Assembly (NCBI GenBank): GCA_947174505.1
Contig: CAMWJF010000018.1
Location: 1 to 64,000 of the forward strand
Origin: an uncultured Lachnospiraceae bacterium
Lineage (GTDB): Bacteria > Bacillota > Clostridia > Lachnospirales > Lachnospiraceae
DNA length: 64,000 nt
Reading direction: 5' to 3'
Shown: positions 7,217 through 15,356 of the stretch, in pieces
How positions within the stretch are numbered: position 1 is the stretch's first letter
How the letters are laid out: each line of letters begins with the position of its first letter
Program-made: the position numbers and the translations under genes
Notes under the pieces: generated by a model
Database searches by the model: none
The model's input: the letters and a program-made list of their open reading frames with translations, nothing else
Told to the model about the DNA's origin: nothing

Positions 7217-8977
7217 ATGGGACATTTTCCTTTTTTTATGGAGCTGGAGGGAAAACGCGGCGTGATCGTGGGCGGCGGGAAGGTTGCGGCCAGAAAAGTG
7301 GAGAAGCTGCTCATGTTTGGCCCGGATCTGACGGTGATTGCACCGGAAATAAAGGCGTGCGTGAGAATACAGGGAGAACTGTTGCAGGAGGACGCGGCGG
7401 CCTCCCTTCATTTTGAGGAGCGGGCGTTTCAGGTGGCTGATCTGCACGGCGCGCATTTTGTGATTGCCGCTACGGACGATGAAGCGTTGAACGGGCAGAT
7501 AGCGGATTACTGTAAAACACAGCGGATTCCGGTCAATGTGGTGGATGACAGGGAGAAATGCACCTTCTTTTTCCCGGCGCTCGTAAAGGACGGCCCTCTC
7601 ACAGTCGGGATTTCCACGGACGGCAAAAGTCCGCTCGCGTCGTCGTGGGTGAGGAGGGAGATTGCCGAAATGCTGCCGGAAGGGCTGGGTGGAATTATTG
7701 ACCTACTTGGTCAAATTCGGCCTGCAGTGATGGCGCTGAAGGCAGAGGAGGCCGAAAGAAAGGTATTGTTTGAGAAGCTGTTTTCCTACTGTATGGATTG
7801 TTTGAAAAGAGGGCAGAAGGTGACGGCAGAAGAGTTGACTGAATTGGTCGGCCTAAGAGAACCACATGAGAATATGGATGAACCGGGCAGGAGCCAGAGC
7901 CGGATGGAAACAGGGGAATTGGAATTGACGCAGGCGGAAAGCGGGAGGAACGCTGAAAATAGGAACGCAATCAAAATCGGCACAAGGGGGAGCAGACTGG
8001 CTTTGCGACAGGCGGCTCTCGTGCAGGAAGCAATATCGAAAGCGTGTGGCGGGATCGAAACAGAGCTTGTCATTCTGCGTACGAAAGGGGATCAGATACA
8101 GGATACGCCCATCTCAGAAATCGGAGATAAGGGTGTCTTTGCATCGGAGCTGGAGCAGGCGCTGCTTTCCGGCCAGATTGATCTGGCGGTGCATTCTGCG
8201 AAGGATCTGCCGATGAGACTGGCGGCGGGGCTTGTTATTGCGGCTGTCCTGCCGAGGGCCGATGTGCGGGATGTGCTTGTGGTTCCAAAAGGAGGGAGAG
8301 TGCCGTATGCGAGGGGGAAATGCAGGGATTCCCGGCCGTTTCTGCTCGGAACCGGCAGCAGGCGGCGGCAGCTTCTTGCCGGGAAAGTTTGGGAGAATGT
8401 AATCTGTGAGGAAATCCGCGGCAATGTGGACACCAGACTGCGCAAACTGCAGGAGGGAGGTTACGACGGTATTATTTTGGCGAAGGCCGGGCTGGACCGT
8501 TTGGGCAGTAACCCGGATTGGGAAAGTGCCTTTGACTTTTATCCCCTTCCCCCGGAGCTGTTTTTGCCGGCGGCCTGTCAGGGCATCATCGCTGTGGAGA
8601 CTGTGCAGGGCTCTGTGGCGGCCGGCATCTGCAAAGAAATTTCGGATGCGGAGACAGAGCTTTGTTATCTGGTTGAGCGGGAAGCGCTGGCGCAGCTTTC
8701 GGCGGACTGCAGTGAGGCTGCGGCGGCGTGGTGCAGGCGTGCGTCATCGATGCACGGGGGGCATTCGCCTTCGGTCCGGGGGCTGGAAGTGCCGCCAGTG
8801 CAGAGCATGGAGGCGGCGTACGCAGCGTTCATGCATGGGGCGGAAATGGCCTACCCGGAGGATAGTATTCTGCTGGATGTCATGTATGCGGAAAACAGGG
8901 TCAGGCTGATCGGTGCGGCAGATGTGGCGGAGGGCGGGAGAATGGCGCGCCGGGCGGCAAAGATGGTCAGAAAGTAA
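7217..8977 (+). CDS. Precorrin-2 dehydrogenase (SirC-like) fused to hydroxymethylbilane synthase (HemC)
   Basis: 586 residues in two enzymes. Residues 1-215 are a SirC/Met8p-type module: an NAD-binding GVIVGGGKVAARK loop, then VNVVDDREKCTFFFPA. It oxidises precorrin-2 to sirohydrochlorin and in Met8p-like proteins also inserts iron. After a polar linker, residues 253-586 are porphobilinogen deaminase with IKIGTRGSRLALRQ and HSAKDLPM. The dipyrromethane cofactor cysteine is present as Cys498, but the usual EGGC context reads SADCSEA, which is unusual. The fusion lies between hemA and cobA-hemD. The two activities are not consecutive in the pathway, so the fusion probably secures co-expression rather than direct channelling. 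No separate SirB chelatase is in the cluster. Confidence 0.88.
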   Translation: MGHFPFFMELEGKRGVIVGGGKVAARKVEKLLMFGPDLTVIAPEIKACVRIQGELLQEDAAASLHFEERAFQVADLHGAHFVIAATDDEALNGQIADYCKTQRIPVNVVDDREKCTFFFPALVKDGPLTVGISTDGKSPLASSWVRREIAEMLPEGLGGIIDLLGQIRPAVMALKAEEAERKVLFEKLFSYCMDCLKRGQKVTAEELTELVGLREPHENMDEPGRSQSRMETGELELTQAESGRNAENRNAIKIGTRGSRLALRQAALVQEAISKACGGIETELVILRTKGDQIQDTPISEIGDKGVFASELEQALLSGQIDLAVHSAKDLPMRLAAGLVIAAVLPRADVRDVLVVPKGGRVPYARGKCRDSRPFLLGTGSRRRQLLAGKVWENVICEEIRGNVDTRLRKLQEGGYDGIILAKAGLDRLGSNPDWESAFDFYPLPPELFLPAACQGIIAVETVQGSVAAGICKEISDAETELCYLVEREALAQLSADCSEAAAAWCRRASSMHGGHSPSVRGLEVPPVQSMEAAYAAFMHGAEMAYPEDSILLDVMYAENRVRLIGAADVAEGGRMARRAAKMVRK

Positions 8978-9003
8978 ACGGACCGGCTGCCGCGCCTTAT
9001 ATA

Positions 9004-10695
9004 ATGGAGGAAATACAGAGATTGAGCGGCGGAAAAGTATATCTGACGGGCGGTGGCTGCGGCGATGCCGGGCTTGTGACGTTAAAGGCAATAAAAGCTT
9101 TGCAGAGCTGTGACACAGTGGTTTATGACAGTCTGGTGTCCGAGGAGCTGCTGCAGTGGACGGGGCCGGAATGCGAAAAAATATATGTGGGAAAGCGGTA
9201 TGGCTGTCACAGCAGGAAACAGGCTGAAATAAATGCCCTTCTGGTGGAAAAGGCGCGGGAGGGGAAGACGGTGGTGCGCTTAAAGGGCGGAGATCCCTAT
9301 GTGTTTGGCAGGGGTGGGGAGGAGTTTATGGCGCTGCGGGTTGCGGGCATCTGCTGTGAGGTGATTCCCGGAATCACCTCGGCCATAGCGGTTCCGGCGG
9401 CGGCCGGTATCCCGGTTACCCACAGGGGGCTTTCTGACAGCGTGACGGTGGTGACGGGAACGGCGGCGGAAACAGGAGGACAGGCAGAACTGAGACTGGA
9501 TTTTCGCACATTGGCACAGTTAAAGGGAACGCTGGTGATCCTGATGGGGATGCACCATCTGGCTGAAATCGTGACAGGACTGCTCGAGGCTGGAAAAGAC
9601 CGGAATACGCCCTGCGCCATTATTATGGAAGGGACGACCGAAAGGCAGAGAGCCTTAAGGGCGCCGCTGTTCGAACTCCCGGCCAGGGCGGTCGGGCAGG
9701 GGTTTACCTCCCCGGCGGTGACCGTGGTTGGCGCGGTGGCGGAATTGGAGCTTATGGCGGAGAAAGAGGCGGAAGGGGCAGGAAGCTCCCGTGCGGAGAC
9801 GGAAAGTACATGGACGGCTCACATAGAAACCGGTGAACCGGAGGCCGTAAAACCCAGCGTGCTGCCTTTGGCAGGAATCAGCGTCGGGGTGACAGGGACA
9901 GCGCACTTTGCAGACAGGCTGTCCCTGACGCTCCGGGAAAAGGGTGCGGATATCCGGGATATGAGCTTTATGGAGATTCAGCCTGCGCAAGGCCAGCTGC
10001 CGGATTTGACGGACTATGGCTGGCTTGTTTTTACCAGCCCCAACGGGGTGCATGTTTTTCTGGATAAAATGCGGCAGTCACAGTGCGATCTGCGGACGCT
10101 CTCCGACAAGAAAATCGCGGTGATCGGACCGGGGACGGCGGCGGCGCTGCAGGAGGCGGGGATCTATGCGGACTATATGCCGGAGGTTTACGATGCCATA
10201 CATCTGGCGGAAGGGCTGGCACACAGGATGACGCAGGAGCGGACGGACGATGGCTCCGGCAGCGCGGAAGGATTTTTGGAGGAAGCGGCACAAAGCAAGG
10301 GCGCGGATGGAAGTAGCCGGAGGCTTGACGGGGCACGGCGTCCCGCGATTTTCCTGCGGGCAAAGCAGGGAAGCGACGTGCTGCCCCGGATTTTCCGCGG
10401 GCGGGGGATCCCTTTTACCGAGTATGCCCTCTACGGGCTGTGCGTGCGGGAGGAGAAGCGGGACGCGGTGATCCGCAAAGAGCCGGATTATATTGTCTTT
10501 GGTTCCGCCATGGGTGTGAGAGCCTATTTTGAAGGATTGGAAAGGACAGGCATCCGGAATACAAAGAGCCGCTATGTCTGCATTGGGGAATGGTGCGCGA
10601 AGGAAGCGCGGAAATATGTGGCAGAGCCGCCCCTGATCCCGGAGGAATCCAGTGTGGATGCCATTGCAGAGTGCCTGTGTAGACTGGGCTGCTAA
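9004..10695 (+). CDS. cobA-hemD: Uroporphyrinogen-III C-methyltransferase fused to uroporphyrinogen-III synthase
   Basis: 563 residues. Residues 10-250 are a SUMT (CobA) domain: the SAM-binding entry GGGCGDAGLVTLKA (a variant of GxGPGDxxLLTLKA), VRLKGGDPYVFGRGGEE and IPVTHRG. Residues 290-563 are HemD-like, with VFTSPNGVHVF and FGSAMGVRAYF. Together they close hydroxymethylbilane to uroporphyrinogen III and methylate it to precorrin-2. The ATG at 9004 has no ribosome binding site. GGAGG at 9006-9010 lies 11 nt before a TTG at 9022, so the true start may be that TTG, six codons downstream. A low-complexity insert sits near residues 415-450 of the HemD part. Confidence 0.9.
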   Translation: MEEIQRLSGGKVYLTGGGCGDAGLVTLKAIKALQSCDTVVYDSLVSEELLQWTGPECEKIYVGKRYGCHSRKQAEINALLVEKAREGKTVVRLKGGDPYVFGRGGEEFMALRVAGICCEVIPGITSAIAVPAAAGIPVTHRGLSDSVTVVTGTAAETGGQAELRLDFRTLAQLKGTLVILMGMHHLAEIVTGLLEAGKDRNTPCAIIMEGTTERQRALRAPLFELPARAVGQGFTSPAVTVVGAVAELELMAEKEAEGAGSSRAETESTWTAHIETGEPEAVKPSVLPLAGISVGVTGTAHFADRLSLTLREKGADIRDMSFMEIQPAQGQLPDLTDYGWLVFTSPNGVHVFLDKMRQSQCDLRTLSDKKIAVIGPGTAAALQEAGIYADYMPEVYDAIHLAEGLAHRMTQERTDDGSGSAEGFLEEAAQSKGADGSSRRLDGARRPAIFLRAKQGSDVLPRIFRGRGIPFTEYALYGLCVREEKRDAVIRKEPDYIVFGSAMGVRAYFEGLERTGIRNTKSRYVCIGEWCAKEARKYVAEPPLIPEESSVDAIAECLCRLGC

Positions 10696-10781
10696 ACTGC
10701 AAAATGCCATTGTAGAAGAAGGCTTTATGGATTTTGCCCGGAAACGTGAAGGTATTTAACAGTTACGGAGGAAGATAAATC

Positions 10782-11747
10782 GTGTACCGATTCAGAAGAC
10801 TGAGAAGAGATGGGAGAATCCGCTCCATGATGCAGGAGACGAGACTGCACCCGAAGGACCTTGTTTACCCGATATTTGTGACAGAGGGGGAAAGGATTCA
10901 GAATCCGGTGGATTCCATGCCGGGTGTTTTCCAGTACTCGATCGACCGTATGGATGAGATTTTAGAACAGGTGAAAGCGGCGGGGATCGGGGGCGTGATG
11001 CTTTTCGGCATTCCGGCCCACAAGGACCCGCAGGGGAGTCAGGCTTATGCCCGGGACGGCGTCACCCAGAGGGCGGTCCGCTATATCCGGGAGAAGTACC
11101 CGGAAATCTATATTGTGGTGGATGTGTGCCTTTGTGAATACACATCCCACGGGCATTGCGGGATGGTGCGCGGGGAGGAAATCCTGAATGATGAGACGCT
11201 GCCCTATCTGGTGAAAATGGCGGTGAGCCTTGCACAGGCCGGGGCGGATATGGTGGCGCCTTCGGATATGATGGACGGCCGGGTGGCGGCCATACGGGAA
11301 GGACTCGACCAGGCGGGCTTTACCCAGACGCCCATTATGGCTTACAGTGCGAAATTTGCATCCGCCTATTACGGGCCCTTCCGGGATGCGGCGCAGTCGG
11401 CGCCGGGATTCGGGGACCGCAAAAGTTATCAGATGGACTGTGCAAACGGACAGGAGGCGCTGCGGGAAATCCGTGCGGATATAGAGGAGGGGGCGGATCT
11501 TGTGATGGTCAAACCGGCCCTTGCCTATCTGGACGTCTTAAAGGAGGCGGCGCTCACTTTTGACCTGCCTCTTGCAGTGTACAATGTGAGCGGGGAGTAT
11601 GCCATGGTAAAGGCGGCTGCCGCTAACGGGTGGATTGACGAGAGAAGGATCGTACTGGAGAATCTTACGGCCATGAAGCGGGCGGGCGCAAAGGTGATCA
11701 TTACTTATCATGCGCTGGACGCGGTAAACTGGCTGAAAGAGGAATAA
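10782..11747 (+). CDS. hemB: Delta-aminolevulinic acid dehydratase (porphobilinogen synthase)
   Basis: Condenses two 5-aminolevulinates to porphobilinogen. 321 residues, the normal length. It has the zinc-binding cysteines in DVCLCEYTSHGHCG, the first active lysine in MAYSAKFASAYYGPFRDA and the Schiff-base lysine in LVMVKPALAYLDV. It starts with GTG, with GGAGGAAG 6-7 nt upstream. It lies in the siroheme operon between cobA-hemD and hemL. Confidence 0.95.
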   Translation: MYRFRRLRRDGRIRSMMQETRLHPKDLVYPIFVTEGERIQNPVDSMPGVFQYSIDRMDEILEQVKAAGIGGVMLFGIPAHKDPQGSQAYARDGVTQRAVRYIREKYPEIYIVVDVCLCEYTSHGHCGMVRGEEILNDETLPYLVKMAVSLAQAGADMVAPSDMMDGRVAAIREGLDQAGFTQTPIMAYSAKFASAYYGPFRDAAQSAPGFGDRKSYQMDCANGQEALREIRADIEEGADLVMVKPALAYLDVLKEAALTFDLPLAVYNVSGEYAMVKAAAANGWIDERRIVLENLTAMKRAGAKVIITYHALDAVNWLKEE

Positions 11748-11847
11748 GGATTGAAAATTAAAACTTTCAATCACGAGATTTGTGTCTGCGCATTGCTTGC
11801 CACAAACTCGGTTATGCGCAAAAAGCAGCGCAGAAATCAGGTGAAAT

Positions 11848-13197
11848 ATGAAATGTGACAGATCGGAACAGCTTTATGAAAAGGCACAGCGGCTGATCCC
11901 CGGCGGGGTCAATTCCCCGGTGCGGGCTTTCGGCGCGGTCGGAAGACATCCCTTCTTCGTGGAGAGGGCGCAGGGGCCTTTTTTATATGATGTGGACGGC
12001 AACCGGTATCTGGATTACGTCTGCTCCTGGGGACCGGGTATTTTGGGACATGCCCATTCCCGGGTAGTGGAGGCGGTACAGCGCGCATGCGCGGGTGGGC
12101 TTACCTTCGGCGCGCCGACGGCCGGGGAGGTGGAGCTGGCGGAGCTGATAGGCGTCTGCGTGCCGGACGTGGAGATGGTACGTCTGGTCAGTTCCGGGAC
12201 GGAGGCGGTGATGAGCGCCGTGCGCGTGGCCAGAGGGTTTACGGGCCGGGAAAAAATCATCAAGTTTGCGGGAAATTATCACGGCCATTCCGACGGTCTT
12301 CTTGTGAAGGCGGGCTCCGGTCTTATGACCCAGTCCGTGCCGGACAGCGCGGGCGTGCCTGCCGGATATGCGGCGGAGACTTTGACGGCAGTCTATAATG
12401 ACGAGGAATCCGTGCGCGCGCTGATGGAGGAAAATGACGGACAGGTGGCGGCGGTCGTGGTGGAGCCGGTGGCTGCCAATATGGGCGTGGTGCCGCCGAA
12501 AAAAGGGTTTCTGGAATTTTTGCGCCGCATCACAAAAGCACATGGTGCGCTTCTGCTGTTCGACGAGGTGATTACGGGGTTCCGTCTCAGTCTGGGAGGC
12601 GCGTCCCAGTATACGGGCGTGCACGCGGACCTGTACACCTTCGGAAAGATTGTGGGAGGCGGCATGCCTCTGGCGGCTTACGGCGGCAGACGGGATATCA
12701 TGTCCTGCGTGGCGCCGTCGGGCGCGGTTTATCAGGCGGGTACGCTGTCGGGAAATCCTGTGGCGGTGGCGGCGGGCATCACAACGCTGAAAATCCTGAT
12801 GGAGGATACGGGCATCTATGAGAGGATTGACAGGCGGGCGCAGACGCTGGCGGAGGCTTACAGGAACGCAGGGCTGACAGTAAACAGGGCGGGTTCGCTG
12901 CTCTCGGCATTTTTTGTTCCCGGCAGGAACGACTGTGACGGGAGAGAAACCGTTTCCCGGCTTAAAGAGCAGGAACAGCGGAAACAGGCGCGGAAGGTGG
13001 AAAATTACGAGGATGCCTGCCGCTGCGACAGAAAAGCATTTGCGGAGTATTTCCATCACATGCTGGAGCGGGGCATTTACGTGGCGCCGTCCCAGTTTGA
13101 AGCGATGTTTGTGTCGGATGCCCATTCCGATGAGATGATCGGAATGACGTGTGAGGCGGTTTCGGCGTGCGCCGGGAATTGGGACAGAACGGAATAG
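11848..13197 (+). CDS. hemL: Glutamate-1-semialdehyde 2,1-aminomutase
   Basis: 449 residues. A PLP enzyme that turns glutamate-1-semialdehyde into 5-aminolevulinate. It shows the N-terminal LIPGGVNSPVRAF, LLFDEVITGFR and the PLP lysine in TFGKIVGGGMPLAAYGG. An extra charged segment of about 25 residues (around residues 360-385, rich in E, Q, R and K) precedes the NYEDACRCDRKAF region and makes the protein slightly longer than the usual 425-430. It is separated from hemB by 100 bp containing inverted repeats but remains in the same direction. Confidence 0.93.
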   Translation: MKCDRSEQLYEKAQRLIPGGVNSPVRAFGAVGRHPFFVERAQGPFLYDVDGNRYLDYVCSWGPGILGHAHSRVVEAVQRACAGGLTFGAPTAGEVELAELIGVCVPDVEMVRLVSSGTEAVMSAVRVARGFTGREKIIKFAGNYHGHSDGLLVKAGSGLMTQSVPDSAGVPAGYAAETLTAVYNDEESVRALMEENDGQVAAVVVEPVAANMGVVPPKKGFLEFLRRITKAHGALLLFDEVITGFRLSLGGASQYTGVHADLYTFGKIVGGGMPLAAYGGRRDIMSCVAPSGAVYQAGTLSGNPVAVAAGITTLKILMEDTGIYERIDRRAQTLAEAYRNAGLTVNRAGSLLSAFFVPGRNDCDGRETVSRLKEQEQRKQARKVENYEDACRCDRKAFAEYFHHMLERGIYVAPSQFEAMFVSDAHSDEMIGMTCEAVSACAGNWDRTE

Positions 13198-13251
13198 CAA
13201 GCCGGGAACGGAGCAGAATACAATATAGTAAATATTTATGGAGGGAAACCG

Positions 13252-13446
13252 ATGAGCGAAATCGATGATGTCATCAACATGCTGGACAATCTGACAAAGG
13301 ACGGCGTCAGCCGGATCAAGGTGGAAACCTCGGAGGAGCTTCACGGGGGAGAGCAGAAAAAGGCGTACCATCACGGCCGCTGCGACGTGGGAAGCCCCTT
13401 TGCCACAGGGAAACTGTTCGACGCGCAGGAGCCTGACTGCGGATAA
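13252..13446 (+). CDS. Small protein of unknown function at the end of the siroheme operon
   Basis: 64 residues, preceded by GGAGGG 7 nt before the ATG, and 54 bp after hemL. It is acidic in the first half (EIDDVINMLDNLTKDGVSRIKVE) and has a distinct second half with a HHGRC motif and a final cysteine (DCG). The conserved-looking start signal and operon position support a real gene. I do not recognise the family. The two cysteines and paired histidines would fit a metal- or cofactor-related accessory role, but that is only inference. Confidence 0.6.
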   Translation: MSEIDDVINMLDNLTKDGVSRIKVETSEELHGGEQKKAYHHGRCDVGSPFATGKLFDAQEPDCG

Positions 13447-13513
13447 CGGTCAAAACAGCGGCCGCCTTTCAAAAAATCTGCTAGAAAGTGGAATCGGGAT
13501 TTGATTTAAATGA

Positions 13514-13542
13514 TTGCAATAAAACAGTGATTATGCTACAAT
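13514..13542 (+). promoter_or_regulatory. Promoter of the chemoreceptor gene
   Basis: TTGCAA (13514-13519), a 17-bp spacer and TACAAT (13537-13542) form a good sigma-A promoter. It leaves a leader of roughly 140 nt before the start at 13689. I looked for c-di-GMP riboswitch motifs in this leader and saw none. Confidence 0.6.
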
Positions 13543-13688
13543 TTACTCATATATTTCCGGCTTTGTTTTATGGAAGGATAACCCCGATACGGCTATGTTG
13601 CCATAAGAAAGCTGGAGTTTTGCTGTCTGTAAATGTTACGGACAGCCGACGTACATATCACATAATTTCATTAAAAGGAGAAATGAGG

Positions 13689-15338
13689 ATGCGGAAAAGT
13701 ATAAAGATCATGGCCGGGGCCCGGGTTGTGGCTGCGCTGCTGGCGGTAGTGCTGTTCAGTGTGCTGACCACCAGAAATATCTATAGTATGGAGGCTTCCG
13801 AGGAGGCCAATATTGCGGTGAACGCCCTCTTGCAGAAGGCGCAGAAAGCGGAGGCGGCCCATTATAAGTGGTCCTCCAATCTGAGCAACGCGCTGTACAG
13901 CGGCTCGGAATTTACGGGCAGCACAGACCCGACGGGCTGTGTGCTGGGGCAGTGGCTCTACGGGGAGGCGGGAACAGAGGACAAGACGATTCTTGACCTG
14001 CGCAGTCAGCTTGAGCCGCTTCACAAGGAGCTGCACGAGTCGGCCATTTATGTGCTGGAGCTGTATGCGGAAGACCCGGCGCAGGCCCAGGCGTATTATC
14101 AGGACACCATTATGAGCAATCTGGGCGTTCTGGTGGGTCTTTTGGAAGAGGTAGTGGAGCGGGGCACGGCGCTGAATGAGATTAGCGAGGCGAATATGGA
14201 AAAAACCGTGTCCACCATGCATATTGTCACGGGCGTGGGTCTTCTGCTGACTTTGTTCTTTCTCTTGAGTCTGGTGCTTTATATTATGAAACGCGTGGTA
14301 AAACCGATTCTGGTGATCACGGAAAAAACCAAACCTTTGCAGGAAGGCCGCATGAAGCTGGATTTGGATTATAATGCCAACGATGAGATCGGTGATCTTT
14401 CCAGAACGCTGAAGGACTCCATTAAGCGGATCAATCAATATATAGAAGATATCAATCACATGATGCACCAGCTTTCCAAAGGTAATTTTGACGTGTCCGC
14501 ATCGGTTCCGTTTATCGGTGATTTTAGTTCCATTGCGGATTCGATCGACAGCTTTACGGCGTCGCTCTCTTTGGCGATGTCCAATATCAACAATGTGGAG
14601 CATAAGGTGTTCGGCCATGCGCAGAGCCTCTCCAACAGCTCCCATCTGCTGGCTGAGGGCGCGACCGACCAGGCTGCGGCGGTGGAGGAGCTTTCCGCTA
14701 CCACGGAGGATCTGGCGAGAAGCGCGGAGAAAAACATAAAGATGGCGACTGAGATGCGGGATAATGCACATCTCACCGGAGACCAGGTGAACCTGAGCAG
14801 CCACCAGATGGAGCAGCTGATCAGTGCAATGACGGATATCAGCGATACGTCACAGCAGATTGCAAATATCATTTCCACGATTGAGAATATTGCCTTCCAG
14901 ACGAACATTCTTGCCCTGAATGCGGCGGTGGAAGCCAGCCGGGCCGGTGAGGCGGGCAAGGGCTTTGCCGTGGTTGCGAAGGAAGTCCGCGATCTGGCAG
15001 CGAAGTCTGACCAGGCAGCTAAGGAGACGAAGGAGCTGATTGAAAATTCCGTGCAGGCTGCGGGACGGGGCAGCAGGATTGTGGATGAAGTTTCCACTTC
15101 CTTAAAGAAGACGCTTACACTCGTTACGCAGTCCAATAATGCTGTGGAGGAGTTCGCGGATGCGGTACAGATTGAGGCTACCGCGATCTCACAGGTGTCC
15201 GATGCGCTTGGGCAGATCTCCAATGTGGTACAGACAAACACGGCAAACAGCGAGGAGTCTGCGGCTGTCAGCGCGGAGCTGTTTGAACAGGTGAACCAGA
15301 TGCAGAGGGAGACCAGCAGATTTAAGCTCAAACATTAA
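13689..15338 (+). CDS. Methyl-accepting chemotaxis protein with extracellular CZB zinc-binding domain
   Basis: 549 residues. The start at 13689 is preferred because AAGGAG (13675-13680) lies 8 nt upstream; an ATG at 13683 is too close. Transmembrane helix 1 covers residues about 8-27 and helix 2 about 175-200. Between them is a chemoreceptor zinc-binding (CZB) pattern: His58, Cys84 in CVLGQW, His112 and His116. A HAMP region and a methyl-accepting signalling domain follow, with the hairpin tip [22 protein letters not shown] domains are mostly cytoplasmic and C-terminal, so the extracytoplasmic location is notable. Known CZB domains sense zinc, oxidants such as HOCl, or pH-linked signals. The ligand here is not shown. 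Confidence 0.88.
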   Translation: MRKSIKIMAGARVVAALLAVVLFSVLTTRNIYSMEASEEANIAVNALLQKAQKAEAAHYKWSSNLSNALYSGSEFTGSTDPTGCVLGQWLYGEAGTEDKTILDLRSQLEPLHKELHESAIYVLELYAEDPAQAQAYYQDTIMSNLGVLVGLLEEVVERGTALNEISEANMEKTVSTMHIVTGVGLLLTLFFLLSLVLYIMKRVVKPILVITEKTKPLQEGRMKLDLDYNANDEIGDLSRTLKDSIKRINQYIEDINHMMHQLSKGNFDVSASVPFIGDFSSIADSIDSFTASLSLAMSNINNVEHKVFGHAQSLSNSSHLLAEGATDQAAAVEELSATTEDLARSAEKNIKMATEMRDNAHLTGDQVNLSSHQMEQLISAMTDISDTSQQIANIISTIENIAFQTNILALNAAVEASRAGEAGKGFAVVAKEVRDLAAKSDQAAKETKELIENSVQAAGRGSRIVDEVSTSLKKTLTLVTQSNNAVEEFADAVQIEATAISQVSDALGQISNVVQTNTANSEESAAVSAELFEQVNQMQRETSRFKLKH

Positions 15339-15356
15339 AAACAGGGGAGAGGAATC

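Noticed and set aside
11779-11820. Inverted repeats between hemB and hemL as a riboswitch
   Set aside because: Overlapping short dyads are present (for example TGCGCAT at 11787-11793 with 11814-11820), but they match no known aptamer and have no T-run.
11983-13374. 463-codon open frame on the minus strand opposite hemL
   Set aside because: It is a shadow of hemL in GC-rich DNA: the plus strand encodes a clear aminotransferase, while the minus frame is rich in His and Arg with no recognisable domain or start signal.
13543-13688. c-di-GMP riboswitch upstream of the chemoreceptor
   Set aside because: Such switches often precede chemoreceptor genes, but the conserved GGCAAACC and CGCAAAGC pieces are absent.
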